Shown here in pieces: positions 1 to 8,250 of a stretch of 64,000 bases of DNA (the stretch's first letter is position 1; every line of letters begins with the position of its first letter). The stretch is from Litchfieldella qijiaojingensis (lineage in GTDB: Bacteria; Pseudomonadota; Gammaproteobacteria; Pseudomonadales; Halomonadaceae), in contig NZ_BMXS01000015.1 in NCBI RefSeq assembly GCF_014651875.1, positions 10,577 through 74,576 of the forward strand. Direction: 5' to 3'. The position numbers and the translations under genes were made by a program. The notes beneath the pieces were generated by a model, which ran no database searches, was not told where the DNA came from, and was given only the letters and a program-made list of their open reading frames with translations.

Positions 1-279
1 GTCAAGGTACTGGAAACCAGCGCCGACCTGGCGGTGTTGCTGGCGGTGGTGTCGAGCCTGCAGAACCGACCGCTGCCGCGCGAACTGGTGGTGTTCGGTG
101 AAGTTGGGCTGTCCGGCGAGATTCGTCCGGTGCCCAGTGGCCAGGAGCGTATCGTCGAGGCGGCCAAGCATGGTTTTACCCGCGCCATCGTGCCACGCGG
201 CAATGCCCCCAAGGTAGCACCCGAGGGCATGGAAGTGATCGCCGTCGAGAAGCTGACCGAGGCGCTGGAAGCCTTGTGA
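1..279 (+). CDS. radA: DNA repair protein RadA (Sms), C-terminal end, cut by the window edge
   Basis: Only the last 92 residues are present; the reading frame is open from base 1 to a TGA at 277-279. They match the C-terminal Lon-protease-like domain of RadA, including ETSADLAVLLAVVSSL and FGEVGLSGEIRPV. The family is a DnaB-like ATPase that drives branch migration in recombinational repair; its zinc finger and ATPase core lie upstream of the window. The next gene, selD, follows after about 57 bases on the same strand. The fragment is enough for the family call but shows nothing about catalytic integrity. Confidence 0.93.
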   Translation, partial: VKVLETSADLAVLLAVVSSLQNRPLPRELVVFGEVGLSGEIRPVPSGQERIVEAAKHGFTRAIVPRGNAPKVAPEGMEVIAVEKLTEALEAL

Positions 280-336
280 GCCGGTGCCATGGGTGTGATG
301 TAGAATCAACACATGAGTAACGTTAAGGAGGGAATG

Positions 337-1374
337 ATGAGCGCCATTCGCCTGACCCAATACAGCCACGGCGCCGGCTGCGGCTGCAAGATCGCCCCCG
401 ATGTACTCGATGGCATTCTCGCCAAGGCGGGCCCCGGGGCCAGTCATTCCCGCCTGATCGTCGGCAACCAGGGGCGCGAGGATGCGGCTGTCTATGACTT
501 GGGTGATGGCCGCGGCATGATTGCCACCACCGATTTCTTCATGCCGATCGTCGATGATCCCTTCGACTTCGGACGCATCGCCGCCACCAATGCCATCAGC
601 GATGTCTATGCCATGGGCGGCACGCCGGTGATGGCTCTGGGGATTCTCGGTTGGCCGCTGGACAAGCTCGGGGCGGATATCGCCGGTGATGTGGTCGCCG
701 GTGCCCAGGCGGTATGCCGTGAGCTCGGCCTGGGGCTGGCCGGGGGCCACTCCATCGATGCCCCGGAGCCGATCTTTGGCCTGGCAGTCAATGGATTGGT
801 CGAACTCAAGCATCTCAAGCTCAACAAGGGTGCTCAGGTCGGCGATCTGCTCTATCTGACCAAACCGCTCGGGGTCGGCATGCTGACCACCGCCGAGAAG
901 AAGGGGCTGCTCAAGGCTGGTCATCAAGGCCTTGCCCGAGAGACCATGCTCATGCCCAACGATATCGGTGCCGAGCTGGCTCGTATCGAAGGTGTGCACG
1001 CCATGACCGACGTCACCGGATTCGGCTTGGCCGGTCATCTGGCGGAGGTCTGCGAAGCCAGCGGCGTTGGGGCGCGTATCGATTTCAAGCGCTTGCCGCG
1101 ACTGGCGCAGGCCGAGGCCTACCGACGTCAGGGTGCGATACCCGGCGGTACCGAGCGCAACCGCCAGGCGCTGGGCGACAAGCTACCGCCGATGGACGAA
1201 GCGCACTGGCAGTGGTTATGCGACCCGCAGACCTCTGGTGGTCTGTTGCTGGCGGTGCATCCGTCCTGGGAGGATGATGTCGAGCGAGTCGGTCGTGCCC
1301 ACGAGCTTGAGCTCGAGCCCTTCGGCGAAGTCGTCAAGTCGCAAGGGCCGGCGTTGTTCGAGGTGCGTGGATGA
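337..1374 (+). CDS. selD: Selenophosphate synthase SelD (selenide, water dikinase)
   Basis: SelD makes selenophosphate from selenide and ATP, the selenium donor for selenocysteine and 2-selenouridine. The N-terminal motif YSHGAGCGCK holds the catalytic cysteine and lysine; this is a Cys form, not a selenocysteine form. The AIRS-type core follows with TTDFFMPIVDDP, the glycine-rich ALGILGWPLD region and a C-terminal CDPQTSGGLLLAV motif. I chose the ATG at 337 because AAGGAGGG (325-332) sits a few bases before it; an ATG at 313 lies upstream of that site and the ATG at 334 is too close. The gene overlaps mnmH by ATGA, so the two are very probably translationally coupled. Length (345 aa) is normal. 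Confidence 0.95.
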   Translation: MSAIRLTQYSHGAGCGCKIAPDVLDGILAKAGPGASHSRLIVGNQGREDAAVYDLGDGRGMIATTDFFMPIVDDPFDFGRIAATNAISDVYAMGGTPVMALGILGWPLDKLGADIAGDVVAGAQAVCRELGLGLAGGHSIDAPEPIFGLAVNGLVELKHLKLNKGAQVGDLLYLTKPLGVGMLTTAEKKGLLKAGHQGLARETMLMPNDIGAELARIEGVHAMTDVTGFGLAGHLAEVCEASGVGARIDFKRLPRLAQAEAYRRQGAIPGGTERNRQALGDKLPPMDEAHWQWLCDPQTSGGLLLAVHPSWEDDVERVGRAHELELEPFGEVVKSQGPALFEVRG

Positions 1375-2480
1375 ATTTGCCGTTGATCGAGCCGGATCTC
1401 GAACTGCTGCGCGAACGCCGCGTGCTGATCGATGTCCGAGCGCCGGTGGAGTTCGCCCAGGGTGCCTTGCCGGGGGCGATCAATCTGCCGCTGATGGACG
1501 ACGAGGAACGTCACCTCGTCGGCCTGACGTATAAGCAGGCCGGCCAAGAGGCGGCCATCGAGCTGGGCCAGCGCCTGGTGGCCGGCGGCATCAAGGCGAG
1601 GCGGGTTGCCGCCTGGCAACGGGTTCTGGCCGAACATCCCGATGCCATCATCTACTGCTTTCGTGGCGGGCTGCGCTCGCAGGTCGCTCAGCAGTGGCTC
1701 GCCGAAGCCGGTTTCGAACGCCCGCGCTTGCGGGGCGGCTGGAAGGCAATGCGCGCCGCGTTGTGCGCGCGCATCGATGCCGCCGCCGAGCGCCCGCTGC
1801 TGGTGGTGGGTGGGTTGACCGGCTGTGCCAAGACTGCACTGATCCAGCGTCTCGACAATGGCCTGGATCTGGAGGACTGTGCTCGCCACAAGGGCTCGGC
1901 TTTCGGGCGTCACCCGCTAGTGGCGCCGTCGCAGATCGACTTCGAACACGCCATGGGGCTGGGGCTACTGGAGGTCGATGGTCCCTGCGTGGTCGAGGAT
2001 GAATCGCGCCACATTGGTACGGTCAATGTGCCGCCCACCTTCTGGCGGGCCATGGAACGGGCACCCCGCCTGCGAGTGGAAATGCCCCTGGATTGGCGCC
2101 TGGCGCAGATCCGCAAGGACTACATCGACGACCTGTGGGAAATCTACTCACAGCAGTTCGGTGACTGGCTGGGTTGGGCGCTGATGCGCAAGCAACTTGC
2201 TTCGGCCTTGATGCGTCTACGCAAGCGGCTGGGCGGTGCTCGGCTGGCGCGACTGCAGCGTTTGCAGGCGCTGGCCTTTCGCGAGCACGAACGGGGCAAT
2301 CGTCAGGCACACGAAGCCTGGCTGGCGCCACTGTTGACCGAGTATTACGACCCATTGTACCGCCATCAGCTTGAAAAGCATGACCGGACTTTCCTGCATG
2401 TGGGTGACTGGGACAGTTGTCTGGAGGCAGCGCGCGATTGGTCGCAGGCCATGAAAGCGAGAAGGTCCGACGCTGGCTAG
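1371..2480 (+). CDS. mnmH: tRNA 2-selenouridine synthase MnmH (SelU, YbbB)
   Basis: MnmH replaces the sulfur of 2-thiouridine at tRNA position 34 with selenium, through a geranylated intermediate, using selenophosphate from SelD. The N-terminal rhodanese domain carries the active-site cysteine in IIYCFRGGLRSQ (about residue 96). A P-loop-like GGLTGCAKT (about residues 147-155) begins the second domain. The length of 369 aa is typical. The start ATG overlaps the selD stop as ATGA. No selA or selB is visible, so selenium here may serve only tRNA modification, although those genes could lie elsewhere. The 3' end overlaps the convergent glutamine-amidotransferase-like gene by 4 bases. Confidence 0.94.
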   Translation: MNLPLIEPDLELLRERRVLIDVRAPVEFAQGALPGAINLPLMDDEERHLVGLTYKQAGQEAAIELGQRLVAGGIKARRVAAWQRVLAEHPDAIIYCFRGGLRSQVAQQWLAEAGFERPRLRGGWKAMRAALCARIDAAAERPLLVVGGLTGCAKTALIQRLDNGLDLEDCARHKGSAFGRHPLVAPSQIDFEHAMGLGLLEVDGPCVVEDESRHIGTVNVPPTFWRAMERAPRLRVEMPLDWRLAQIRKDYIDDLWEIYSQQFGDWLGWALMRKQLASALMRLRKRLGGARLARLQRLQALAFREHERGNRQAHEAWLAPLLTEYYDPLYRHQLEKHDRTFLHVGDWDSCLEAARDWSQAMKARRSDAG

Positions 2481-3190
2481 AGGGCCCGAGAGGGTACGCT
2501 GCGCAACCACTGCAACAGCACACGGTCGAGCAGCGAGGCCTGGCGGTCGAAGCGTCGCGGATCAGCGAGGATACTGTCGCGCTGCTGTACATAGCGTTGT
2601 TGCCCGTTCGCCTGGCTATCGAAATGTACTGGAGTGCGGTCGAGCAGTGCGCTGGCACTGGCGCTAGTGGCTTCCAAGTGGAATTGCAGGCCGATCACCC
2701 GGCCGCCATCCCAGGCGAAGCCTTGCAGCGGGCTGGCAGAGCTCGAACCCAGTGGCAGGGCTCCGTCGGGGAGACCGAAGATATCGCGATGCCACATCAA
2801 GGCCTCGAAACGCTCGGGCAGATCGAAAGGACTGTCCGGCGCCAGGGTGATTGCGTGCCAGCCGATCTCGGCGTAGGTACCCCGCGAGACGATGGCACCA
2901 AGCCCGTCGGCGAGGAGCTGGGCGCCCAGGCCGATTCCTAGCACCGGTTTGCCACTCTTGAGGGCGCGAGCGAGCAGTTTCTTCTCACGCCTGAGCCAGG
3001 AGGGGGTGTCTTCATCTTCCAGGCTGATAGGCCCGTCGAGCACGATCAGGCCATCGCAGTCGTCCAGACGCGGTGGGGCCTCGCCGGCATAGAGATGGCA
3101 GCTATTATGACTGTGACCCATTCCGACCAGCCAGTCGGCAAGCCGGACGGGGCCGATATTGGCGTCGTGCTGAAGGAAATAGATATGCAT
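2477..3190 (-). CDS. Class I glutamine amidotransferase-like protein lacking the nucleophile cysteine
   Basis: This 237-residue protein has the class I (triad) glutamine amidotransferase fold: MHIYFLQHD at the N terminus, a nucleophile-elbow region GKPVLGIGLGAQLLADGLG, and a C-terminal FHLE motif with the usual His (171) and Glu (173). The normal elbow reads G-x-C-x-G-x-Q. Here residue 87, where cysteine should be, is glycine (codon GGC, complement of 2930-2932), so glutaminase activity is not expected as sequenced. I start at the ATG at 3190, where the family homology begins; the frame stays open further upstream but with no family resemblance. The gene is divergent from an alkyltransferase-like gene and convergent with mnmH. 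Its substrate is unknown. Confidence 0.78.
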   Translation of the reverse strand: MHIYFLQHDANIGPVRLADWLVGMGHSHNSCHLYAGEAPPRLDDCDGLIVLDGPISLEDEDTPSWLRREKKLLARALKSGKPVLGIGLGAQLLADGLGAIVSRGTYAEIGWHAITLAPDSPFDLPERFEALMWHRDIFGLPDGALPLGSSSASPLQGFAWDGGRVIGLQFHLEATSASASALLDRTPVHFDSQANGQQRYVQQRDSILADPRRFDRQASLLDRVLLQWLRSVPSRAL

Positions 3191-3283
3191 GACCAGTCCA
3201 TGATGAATAAGCTCATCAGTCACGTCCAGTACGATGTGGACGATGCCCTGGCGATAGTGGGTGGTCGTTGATGAACGAAGGGG

Positions 3284-3586
3284 GTGAGGGAGGTGCGCGC
3301 TGAGTTGCTCGAACAGATCTATACCATTGTCGCGCAGATTCCGCAGGGGCGCGTCACCACCTATGGCCGGGTGGCCAAGATGACCGAAGGCGCTACCGCT
3401 CGCATGGTAGGCAGCGCCATGCGCCACTTGCCCGATGGCCATGGTTTGCCGTGGCATCGGGTCATCGCTGCCGACCGCAAGATCGCCGACCATGGCGGTG
3501 CAGCGCGTCAGCGTGACAAACTATGCGCTGAAGGGGTGGTATTCGATGCCAATGGACGTGTCGATGCCACGCGACTCTGGCCATGA
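3284..3586 (+). CDS. Alkyltransferase-like protein (ATL, YbaZ type)
   Basis: About 100 residues related to the DNA-binding C-terminal domain of O6-alkylguanine-DNA methyltransferase. The active-site PCHR is replaced by PWHR (in GLPWHRVIAAD), the hallmark of ATL proteins, which bind O6-alkylguanine without removing the alkyl group and hand the lesion to nucleotide excision repair. The helix-turn-helix region QGRVTTYGRVAKM and the arginine-finger segment are present. The start is uncertain: GTG at 3284 or GTG at 3293, both close to a purine-rich AAGGGGGTGAGGGAGG stretch. The gene is divergent from the amidotransferase-like gene, with 93 bases between them for both promoters. Confidence 0.85.
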   Translation: MREVRAELLEQIYTIVAQIPQGRVTTYGRVAKMTEGATARMVGSAMRHLPDGHGLPWHRVIAADRKIADHGGAARQRDKLCAEGVVFDANGRVDATRLWP

Positions 3587-3617
3587 TGTCGGGTAACGCA
3601 TTTACCGAGGTGTCCCT

Positions 3618-4205
3618 ATGAGTCCTGCCGAAGGCTTTCATCAGTGCCTGCGCCATCTCGACCAACGCCGTCAACTGGCGTTCATGGCAGCGCTTTGCGA
3701 GCGTTTGATGCCCAACTATGCCCTCTACGCCGAGCATACGGGGGCAGGCGATATCGCAGCGCTGCGCAATATTCTGGACTTGGTCTGGGAGCATCTGCTG
3801 GTCAAGGACGCGAAGATCGACTTCGAGCGTCAGACGGACAAGCTCGCCGAACTCGAACCACCGGCCGATGACGACAGTTTCGGGGCCCGGCGGGCGCTGG
3901 AAGCTGTGGTGGCATTGTCGGCGGTGCTTGATGCACTGCGCGGCGATGCTCCGGACGCCGTGATGGAGGTCAGCCTGGCCTCACGCAGTGGCGTCCGCGC
4001 TTTCATCGAGCTGACCGAAGGCGAGGATGACGATGCGCGGCTGGCTGCTCTCGTGCGCGACCATCCCCTGATGGCCGACGAGCACGACTTCCAGGACGCG
4101 GTGCTCGAGGCAGTGGAGGGCGAGCTCGATCGCGAGGCGCTCAAGCGCCTGCGGCGCCTGGGGCGCAACGGCGGCGTGAGCAACCTGGGGCTGTCGCTGG
4201 ATTAG
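3618..4205 (+). CDS. yjaG: YjaG family protein (DUF416)
   Basis: The 195-residue protein matches the YjaG/DUF416 family. The typical opening QRRQLAFMAALCERLMPNYAL is followed by a helical, acidic body. No enzyme motif, signal peptide or membrane segment is visible, and the family has no firmly assigned function. The ATG at 3618 is preceded by GAGGTG at about 3607. It lies 31 bases after the ATL gene on the same strand, so the two could be cotranscribed, and its stop overlaps by 4 bases the end of the convergent outer-membrane-protein gene. Confidence 0.85.
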   Translation: MSPAEGFHQCLRHLDQRRQLAFMAALCERLMPNYALYAEHTGAGDIAALRNILDLVWEHLLVKDAKIDFERQTDKLAELEPPADDDSFGARRALEAVVALSAVLDALRGDAPDAVMEVSLASRSGVRAFIELTEGEDDDARLAALVRDHPLMADEHDFQDAVLEAVEGELDREALKRLRRLGRNGGVSNLGLSLD

Positions 4206-4720
4206 AAGCGCACACCACCTGTGATCATCAGCCCTGCGGTGCCGAATACGATCAGGTCGGACTCGACACGCCCCCAGCGTGCTCCGATGCTGGGCAGCAC
4301 CGCTGGGGCGATTCCATGCCGGTTGAAGGGAATCTTGTCACGGTATTCACCCTTGTAGCCGCGCAATAGCCCGCCGGTGAGTTTGCCGCGTACCTCAAAA
4401 TCGTTCGTTGGCTGCCAGAAGGGGAATTCCCGGCCGGCATAGAAGTACCAGGTCGGCTGGTTGAAGGAGTTCTTGAACCAGGCGGCGCCCATCAGCCAGC
4501 GGTTGGGGTCGTGCAGCTCGATACTGGCCAGATGCTGGTTGTTGGTGTGCTCGTCACTGGAACTGAAATGGTCGGTGTAGAGGCTGGTCTGCACCAGAAC
4601 ATGGTCGAGTTTCAGAGTAGGCTTGGCCTGGAGTTCGAGTGATATCAGCAGACCAATGATCAGGCACAGAAGAACCGGCCACTTGGCTACCGCGCTCCCC
4701 TTCCTTGGGAAAAACCTCAT
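4202..4720 (-). CDS. Small outer-membrane beta-barrel protein (often labelled 'sn-glycerol-3-phosphate transporter')
   Basis: The 172-residue product starts with a basic stretch and a hydrophobic segment (WPVLLCLIIGLLISLEL), a plausible signal peptide, and ends in a C-terminal phenylalanine (GGVRF), as in many outer-membrane barrels. Conserved-looking segments are HVLVQTSLYTDHF, GGLLRGYKGEYRDKIPFN and GIAPAVLPSIG, with alternating polar and hydrophobic residues between. Homologues in Pseudomonas are often named sn-glycerol-3-phosphate transporter, but nothing here supports such a role; the size recalls PagP-like barrels. It lies 9 bases after hisF on the same strand and could be the last gene of the his transcript. 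Confidence 0.7.
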   Translation of the reverse strand: MRFFPRKGSAVAKWPVLLCLIIGLLISLELQAKPTLKLDHVLVQTSLYTDHFSSSDEHTNNQHLASIELHDPNRWLMGAAWFKNSFNQPTWYFYAGREFPFWQPTNDFEVRGKLTGGLLRGYKGEYRDKIPFNRHGIAPAVLPSIGARWGRVESDLIVFGTAGLMITGGVRF

Positions 4721-4729
4721 TCAAACTCC

Positions 4730-5503
4730 TTAGAGTCGCATCTCGATGCCGTGCTCGGCCATGTAGCGCTTGGCATCGGGGATGCTGTACTCGCCGAAGT
4801 GGAAAATGCTGGCGGCCAGCACGGCATCGGCGCCACCCTCGGTGACCCCGGCTACCAAGTGCTCGAGACTACCGACACCCCCGGAGGCGATCACTGGCAC
4901 GCCCACCGCGTCGACGATGGCGCGGGTCAGTCCCAGGTCGAAACCGGCCTTGGTGCCGTCGCGGTCCATGCTGGTCAGCAGCAGCTCGCCAGCCCCCAGG
5001 TCGACCATCTTGCGTGCCCACTCCACGGCGTCGAGTCCAGTGGGCTTGCGACCGCCATGGGTGAAGATCTCCCAGCGTGCCGGCTCGCCCTTCTGCGATA
5101 CCTGCTTGGCATCGATGGCGACCACGATGCACTGGCTACCGAAGCGCTCGGCGGCCTCGCGAACGAAATCCGGGTCGTTCACCGCCGCGGTGTTGATCGA
5201 CACCTTGTCGGCGCCGGCGTTGAGCATGGTACGAATGTCCTCGCAGGTGCGGATGCCGCCGCCCACGGTCAACGGGATGAAAACTTCGCCGGCGATGCAT
5301 TCGACCATGTCGACCGTGGTGCCGCGGTCCTCGTGGCTGGCGGTGATATCAAGGAAAGTGATCTCATCGGCACCCTGCTGGTTGTAGCGTTTGGCGATTT
5401 CCACGGGGTCGCCGGCGTCACGGATGCCGACGAAGTTGACACCCTTGACCACGCGGCCGGCGTCGACGTCCAGACAGGGGATGATGCGCTTGGCTAGACC
5501 CAT
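4730..5503 (-). CDS. hisF: Imidazole glycerol phosphate synthase, cyclase subunit HisF
   Basis: HisF is the cyclase half of the HisHF complex, which turns PRFAR and ammonia (made by HisH from glutamine) into imidazole glycerol phosphate and AICAR. The (beta/alpha)8 barrel shows the N-terminal catalytic aspartate in [16 protein letters not shown] (Asp11 of the family) and a second one in [15 protein letters not shown] (Asp130 equivalent). Phosphate-binding glycines are in LTVGGGIRT and VIASGGVGS. At 257 aa it is full length. It starts 3 bases after the hisA stop within hisB-hisH-hisA-hisF. Confidence 0.97.
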   Translation of the reverse strand: MGLAKRIIPCLDVDAGRVVKGVNFVGIRDAGDPVEIAKRYNQQGADEITFLDITASHEDRGTTVDMVECIAGEVFIPLTVGGGIRTCEDIRTMLNAGADKVSINTAAVNDPDFVREAAERFGSQCIVVAIDAKQVSQKGEPARWEIFTHGGRKPTGLDAVEWARKMVDLGAGELLLTSMDRDGTKAGFDLGLTRAIVDAVGVPVIASGGVGSLEHLVAGVTEGGADAVLAASIFHFGEYSIPDAKRYMAEHGIEMRL

Positions 5504-5506
5504 GGC

Positions 5507-6259
5507 TCAGCTCCCGGATCGGTTGGCTTGCAGTTCATCGCACAGGCGTTGTGCCTCAGCGACATCTAGCGTGCCCTCATAGATGGCGCGGCCGGTGATG
5601 GCTCCCAGGATGCCGTCCTGTTCGAACGCGGCCAGGGCTCGCAAGTCGTTCAGGTCAGTGACACCTCCCGAAGCGATCACCGGGAGGCCGCTTTCACGTG
5701 CCAATTCGGCAGTGGCCTCGACATTGACGCCGCCCATCATGCCGTCACGGGCGATGTCGGTATAGACGATCGAGGAAACGCCGTCGTCGGCAAAGCGCTT
5801 GGCCAGCTCGGTGGCCTTGAGCGTCGATACTTCGGCCCAGCCATCGGTGGCCACGAAACCGTCGCGAGCATCGAGGCCGACGATCACATGGCCGGGGAAA
5901 GCGCGGCACATCTCGCCGACGAAGGCCGGCTCCTTGACCGCTTTGGTGCCAATGATCACATAGGACACCCCGGCGGCGAGATAGTGCCCGATGGTTGCAG
6001 CATTGCGGATGCCGCCACCGATCTGGATCGGCAGATTCGGGTAGGCGTGAGCGATGGCGGTGACCGCCTCACCGTTGACTGGCTCACCCTCGAAGGCGCC
6101 GTTGAGGTCGACCAGGTGCAGGCGGCGAGCACCGGCCTCAACCCAGCGCGCGGCCATGGCCACGGGGTCGTCGCCATAGGTAGTGGAGTCGTCCATTCGC
6201 CCCTGCTTGAGGCGAACGCATTTGCCGTCCTTGAGATCGATGGCGGGGATTACCAGCAT
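5507..6259 (-). CDS. hisA: ProFAR isomerase HisA
   Basis: HisA performs the Amadori isomerisation of ProFAR to PRFAR, the substrate of HisHF. The barrel opens with [20 protein letters not shown], holding the catalytic Asp8; the second catalytic aspartate is in [13 protein letters not shown]. Phosphate loops are QIGGGIRNA and VIASGGVTD. Length 250 aa is typical. It is followed closely by hisF and preceded by a 101-base gap after hisH, wider than the other gaps in this cluster; I see no gene or clear promoter there. Confidence 0.97.
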   Translation of the reverse strand: MLVIPAIDLKDGKCVRLKQGRMDDSTTYGDDPVAMAARWVEAGARRLHLVDLNGAFEGEPVNGEAVTAIAHAYPNLPIQIGGGIRNAATIGHYLAAGVSYVIIGTKAVKEPAFVGEMCRAFPGHVIVGLDARDGFVATDGWAEVSTLKATELAKRFADDGVSSIVYTDIARDGMMGGVNVEATAELARESGLPVIASGGVTDLNDLRALAAFEQDGILGAITGRAIYEGTLDVAEAQRLCDELQANRSGS

Positions 6260-6360
6260 GTCGTGTCCTCATGGGCGCCAGGTGGGAGGCGCGATGATTC
6301 TGGTGGTTGTGACGAACGGCGGTGTCGAGGGCGTCACGATGTCCCGTAGGTGGGGCCGGC

Positions 6361-7002
6361 TCAAGGCGCCCAATTGACAAAGTTTTCCAGCAGTCTTAGG
6401 CCGTCGTTGGCACTTTTCTCGGGGTGGAACTGCACCGCGAAGACGCTGCCACGCCCCACTGCCACATGGGCTTGGGTGCCGCCGTAGTCAGTGGTGCCAA
6501 AGATCGTGTCGTCGTCCTGGGCATCCACGTAATAGCTGTGCACGAAATAGAATCGCGCACCATCCTCGATACCCGCCCATAGCGGATGATTGTGGTGCTG
6601 GTACACCTGGTTCCAGCCCATGTGCGGTACCTTGAGGCGTTCGCCGTTGGCATCGAGCAGGTCGTCGCGGAAGCGTCGTACCTGGCCTGGGAGAAAGCCG
6701 AGGCAGTCGATGCCGCCATTCTCTTCGCTGTGGTCGAGCAGCATCTGTTGCCCAACGCAAACGCCCAGCAGCGGTTTGCTCTGGCTGGAGAGCAGCTCCT
6801 GAACCAACCCCTTGAGCTCGGCCTTCTGGAGTTCGCTCATGCAGTCACGGATCGCCCCTTGTCCGGGCAGTACCAGCCGAGTGGCCCCATGGATGCGGCG
6901 CGGATCGCGCGTCACCACCACGTGTTCATGGGTGACATGCTCCAGCGCCTTGGCGACGGAATGCAGGTTACCCATCCCGTAGTCGATGACGGCAATGGTC
7001 AT
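6361..7002 (-). CDS. hisH: Imidazole glycerol phosphate synthase, glutaminase subunit HisH
   Basis: HisH releases ammonia from glutamine and channels it to HisF. Class I amidotransferase motifs are intact: oxyanion strand DYGMGNLHSV, nucleophile elbow LLGVCVGQQMLLDHSEE with the catalytic cysteine, and VQFHPEKS with the catalytic His and Glu. Length 213 aa is normal. The start ATG at 7002 is preceded (reading the minus strand) by AAAGGAGCGC. It is the second gene of the cluster, 56 bases after hisB. Confidence 0.96.
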   Translation of the reverse strand: MTIAVIDYGMGNLHSVAKALEHVTHEHVVVTRDPRRIHGATRLVLPGQGAIRDCMSELQKAELKGLVQELLSSQSKPLLGVCVGQQMLLDHSEENGGIDCLGFLPGQVRRFRDDLLDANGERLKVPHMGWNQVYQHHNHPLWAGIEDGARFYFVHSYYVDAQDDDTIFGTTDYGGTQAHVAVGRGSVFAVQFHPEKSANDGLRLLENFVNWAP

Positions 7003-7058
7003 GATGCGCTCCTTTCAGATGGATCAGCGAAAAACCGGTCTTTCATGTACTGTAAAGC

Positions 7059-7652
7059 CTACAGGCAACCCTTGGTGGAGGGCATCTGCCCGGCCATGCG
7101 CGGGTCTTCCTCCACAGCCATGCGCAGCGCCCGACCGAAGGCTTTGAAGATGGTTTCGGCCTGGTGATGGGCGTTGAACCCCTTCAGGTTGTCGATATGC
7201 AGGCTGACCTGGGCGTGGTTGACGAAGCCTTGGAAGAACTCCCAGAACAGTTGAGTATCCAGACGGCCAATGCTGGCCCGGGTGAATTCGACGTCCATGA
7301 ACAGGCCCGGACGACCCGAAAAGTCAATGACCACGCGGGACAGTGCTTCGTCGAGCGGTACATAGGCATGACCGTAGCGGCGGATGCCGCGCTTGTCGCC
7401 GACTGCCTTGGCAAAGGCCTGGCCCAAGGTGATGCCGAGATCCTCTACGGTGTGATGATCGTCGATGTGCAGATCGCCGGCCGCCTTGATCTCCAGATCG
7501 ATCAGCCCGTGCCGGGCAACTTGGTCGAGCATATGGTCGAGGAAGGGGACACCGGTCTCGCAGGTGAAACGGCCCTGGCCATCGAGGTTCACGCTCACTG
7601 TGATCTGGGTTTCCTTGGTATCCCGGGAAACCGTGGCGGTACGCTCGGACAT
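7059..7652 (-). CDS. hisB: Imidazoleglycerol-phosphate dehydratase HisB (monofunctional)
   Basis: HisB dehydrates imidazole glycerol phosphate to imidazole acetol phosphate with two manganese ions. The metal motifs [12 protein letters not shown] (near residue 66) and the late [18 protein letters not shown] are present, as is [14 protein letters not shown] near the N terminus. At 197 aa it is the single-domain form without a histidinol-phosphatase domain. It is the first gene of the minus-strand his cluster. A perfect TATAAT -10 on the minus strand (complement of 7710-7715) lies about 60 bases upstream, with no clear -35; this is the probable his promoter, facing the panZ-like gene. Confidence 0.96.
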   Translation of the reverse strand: MSERTATVSRDTKETQITVSVNLDGQGRFTCETGVPFLDHMLDQVARHGLIDLEIKAAGDLHIDDHHTVEDLGITLGQAFAKAVGDKRGIRRYGHAYVPLDEALSRVVIDFSGRPGLFMDVEFTRASIGRLDTQLFWEFFQGFVNHAQVSLHIDNLKGFNAHHQAETIFKAFGRALRMAVEEDPRMAGQMPSTKGCL

Positions 7653-7794
7653 GCTGGCTCGACTCCTGCGCTGGGCGCTGTGACAACGATGAAAACTCTA
7701 GAACTTGCCATTATAGAGAATCGGGCGCCCCATCCGCTACAATGCCGACATTGATGGGCGGCCATGTCCCGCCGTCCGGCTTGGGAGAATCACG

Positions 7795-8250
7795 ATGCCG
7801 GTAACGCTTCACAAGGTGGACCATGCCTGTTGGGCAGGGGATGCTCAGGTGGCCCACGATCTTTCGCGGATCTATGCCGACGCCCCGGCGGAGCGGCTGC
7901 CATTGCCTGCCGACGAGTTCATCCAGCAGCACCTGTCGAGTGGCGGCCTGTTCTGCTGCGCGCGCTTCAACGAGCGTTTGTTGGGCGCCATCGCCGTCAT
8001 GTGCGACGACGAGGCCTGGTGGCTATCTCACTTCTGCGTGCGCAAGGCCACTCGGCGGCGCGGGGTTGGATCACGACTGCTGGCGTTGGTCGGAGAGGCG
8101 GCTTATGGCGAAGGATGCGTGCTGCGAGTGGCGACCTCGACATTGATGATGGGCGATCAGCTTCTGCTTTCACGGCACGGATATCGGCTGGTGGATGGGG
8201 GCAATTATTTTGAACTGAATCCGCCGGCGTCACAGGGAGGAAATCAATGA
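7795..8250 (+). CDS. PanZ-like GNAT acetyl-CoA sensor
   Basis: A 151-residue GNAT-fold protein. The segments ARFNERLLGAIAV and VRKATRRRGVGSRLL closely resemble the corresponding parts of E. coli PanZ (PanM), which binds acetyl-CoA and controls maturation and activity of aspartate decarboxylase PanD. The R-x-x-G-x-G-like acetyl-CoA loop is therefore present. No panD is in the window, so the partner is inferred. A generic N-acetyltransferase remains possible. The stop overlaps the asmA start as ATGA, and its upstream region is shared with the divergent his promoter. Confidence 0.72.
   Translation: MPVTLHKVDHACWAGDAQVAHDLSRIYADAPAERLPLPADEFIQQHLSSGGLFCCARFNERLLGAIAVMCDDEAWWLSHFCVRKATRRRGVGSRLLALVGEAAYGEGCVLRVATSTLMMGDQLLLSRHGYRLVDGGNYFELNPPASQGGNQ

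Noticed and set aside
6309..6337. GTGACG/CGTCAC inverted repeat between hisH and hisA as an operator
   Set aside because: Only six base pairs, no promoter nearby, and within a transcribed spacer; chance is likely.
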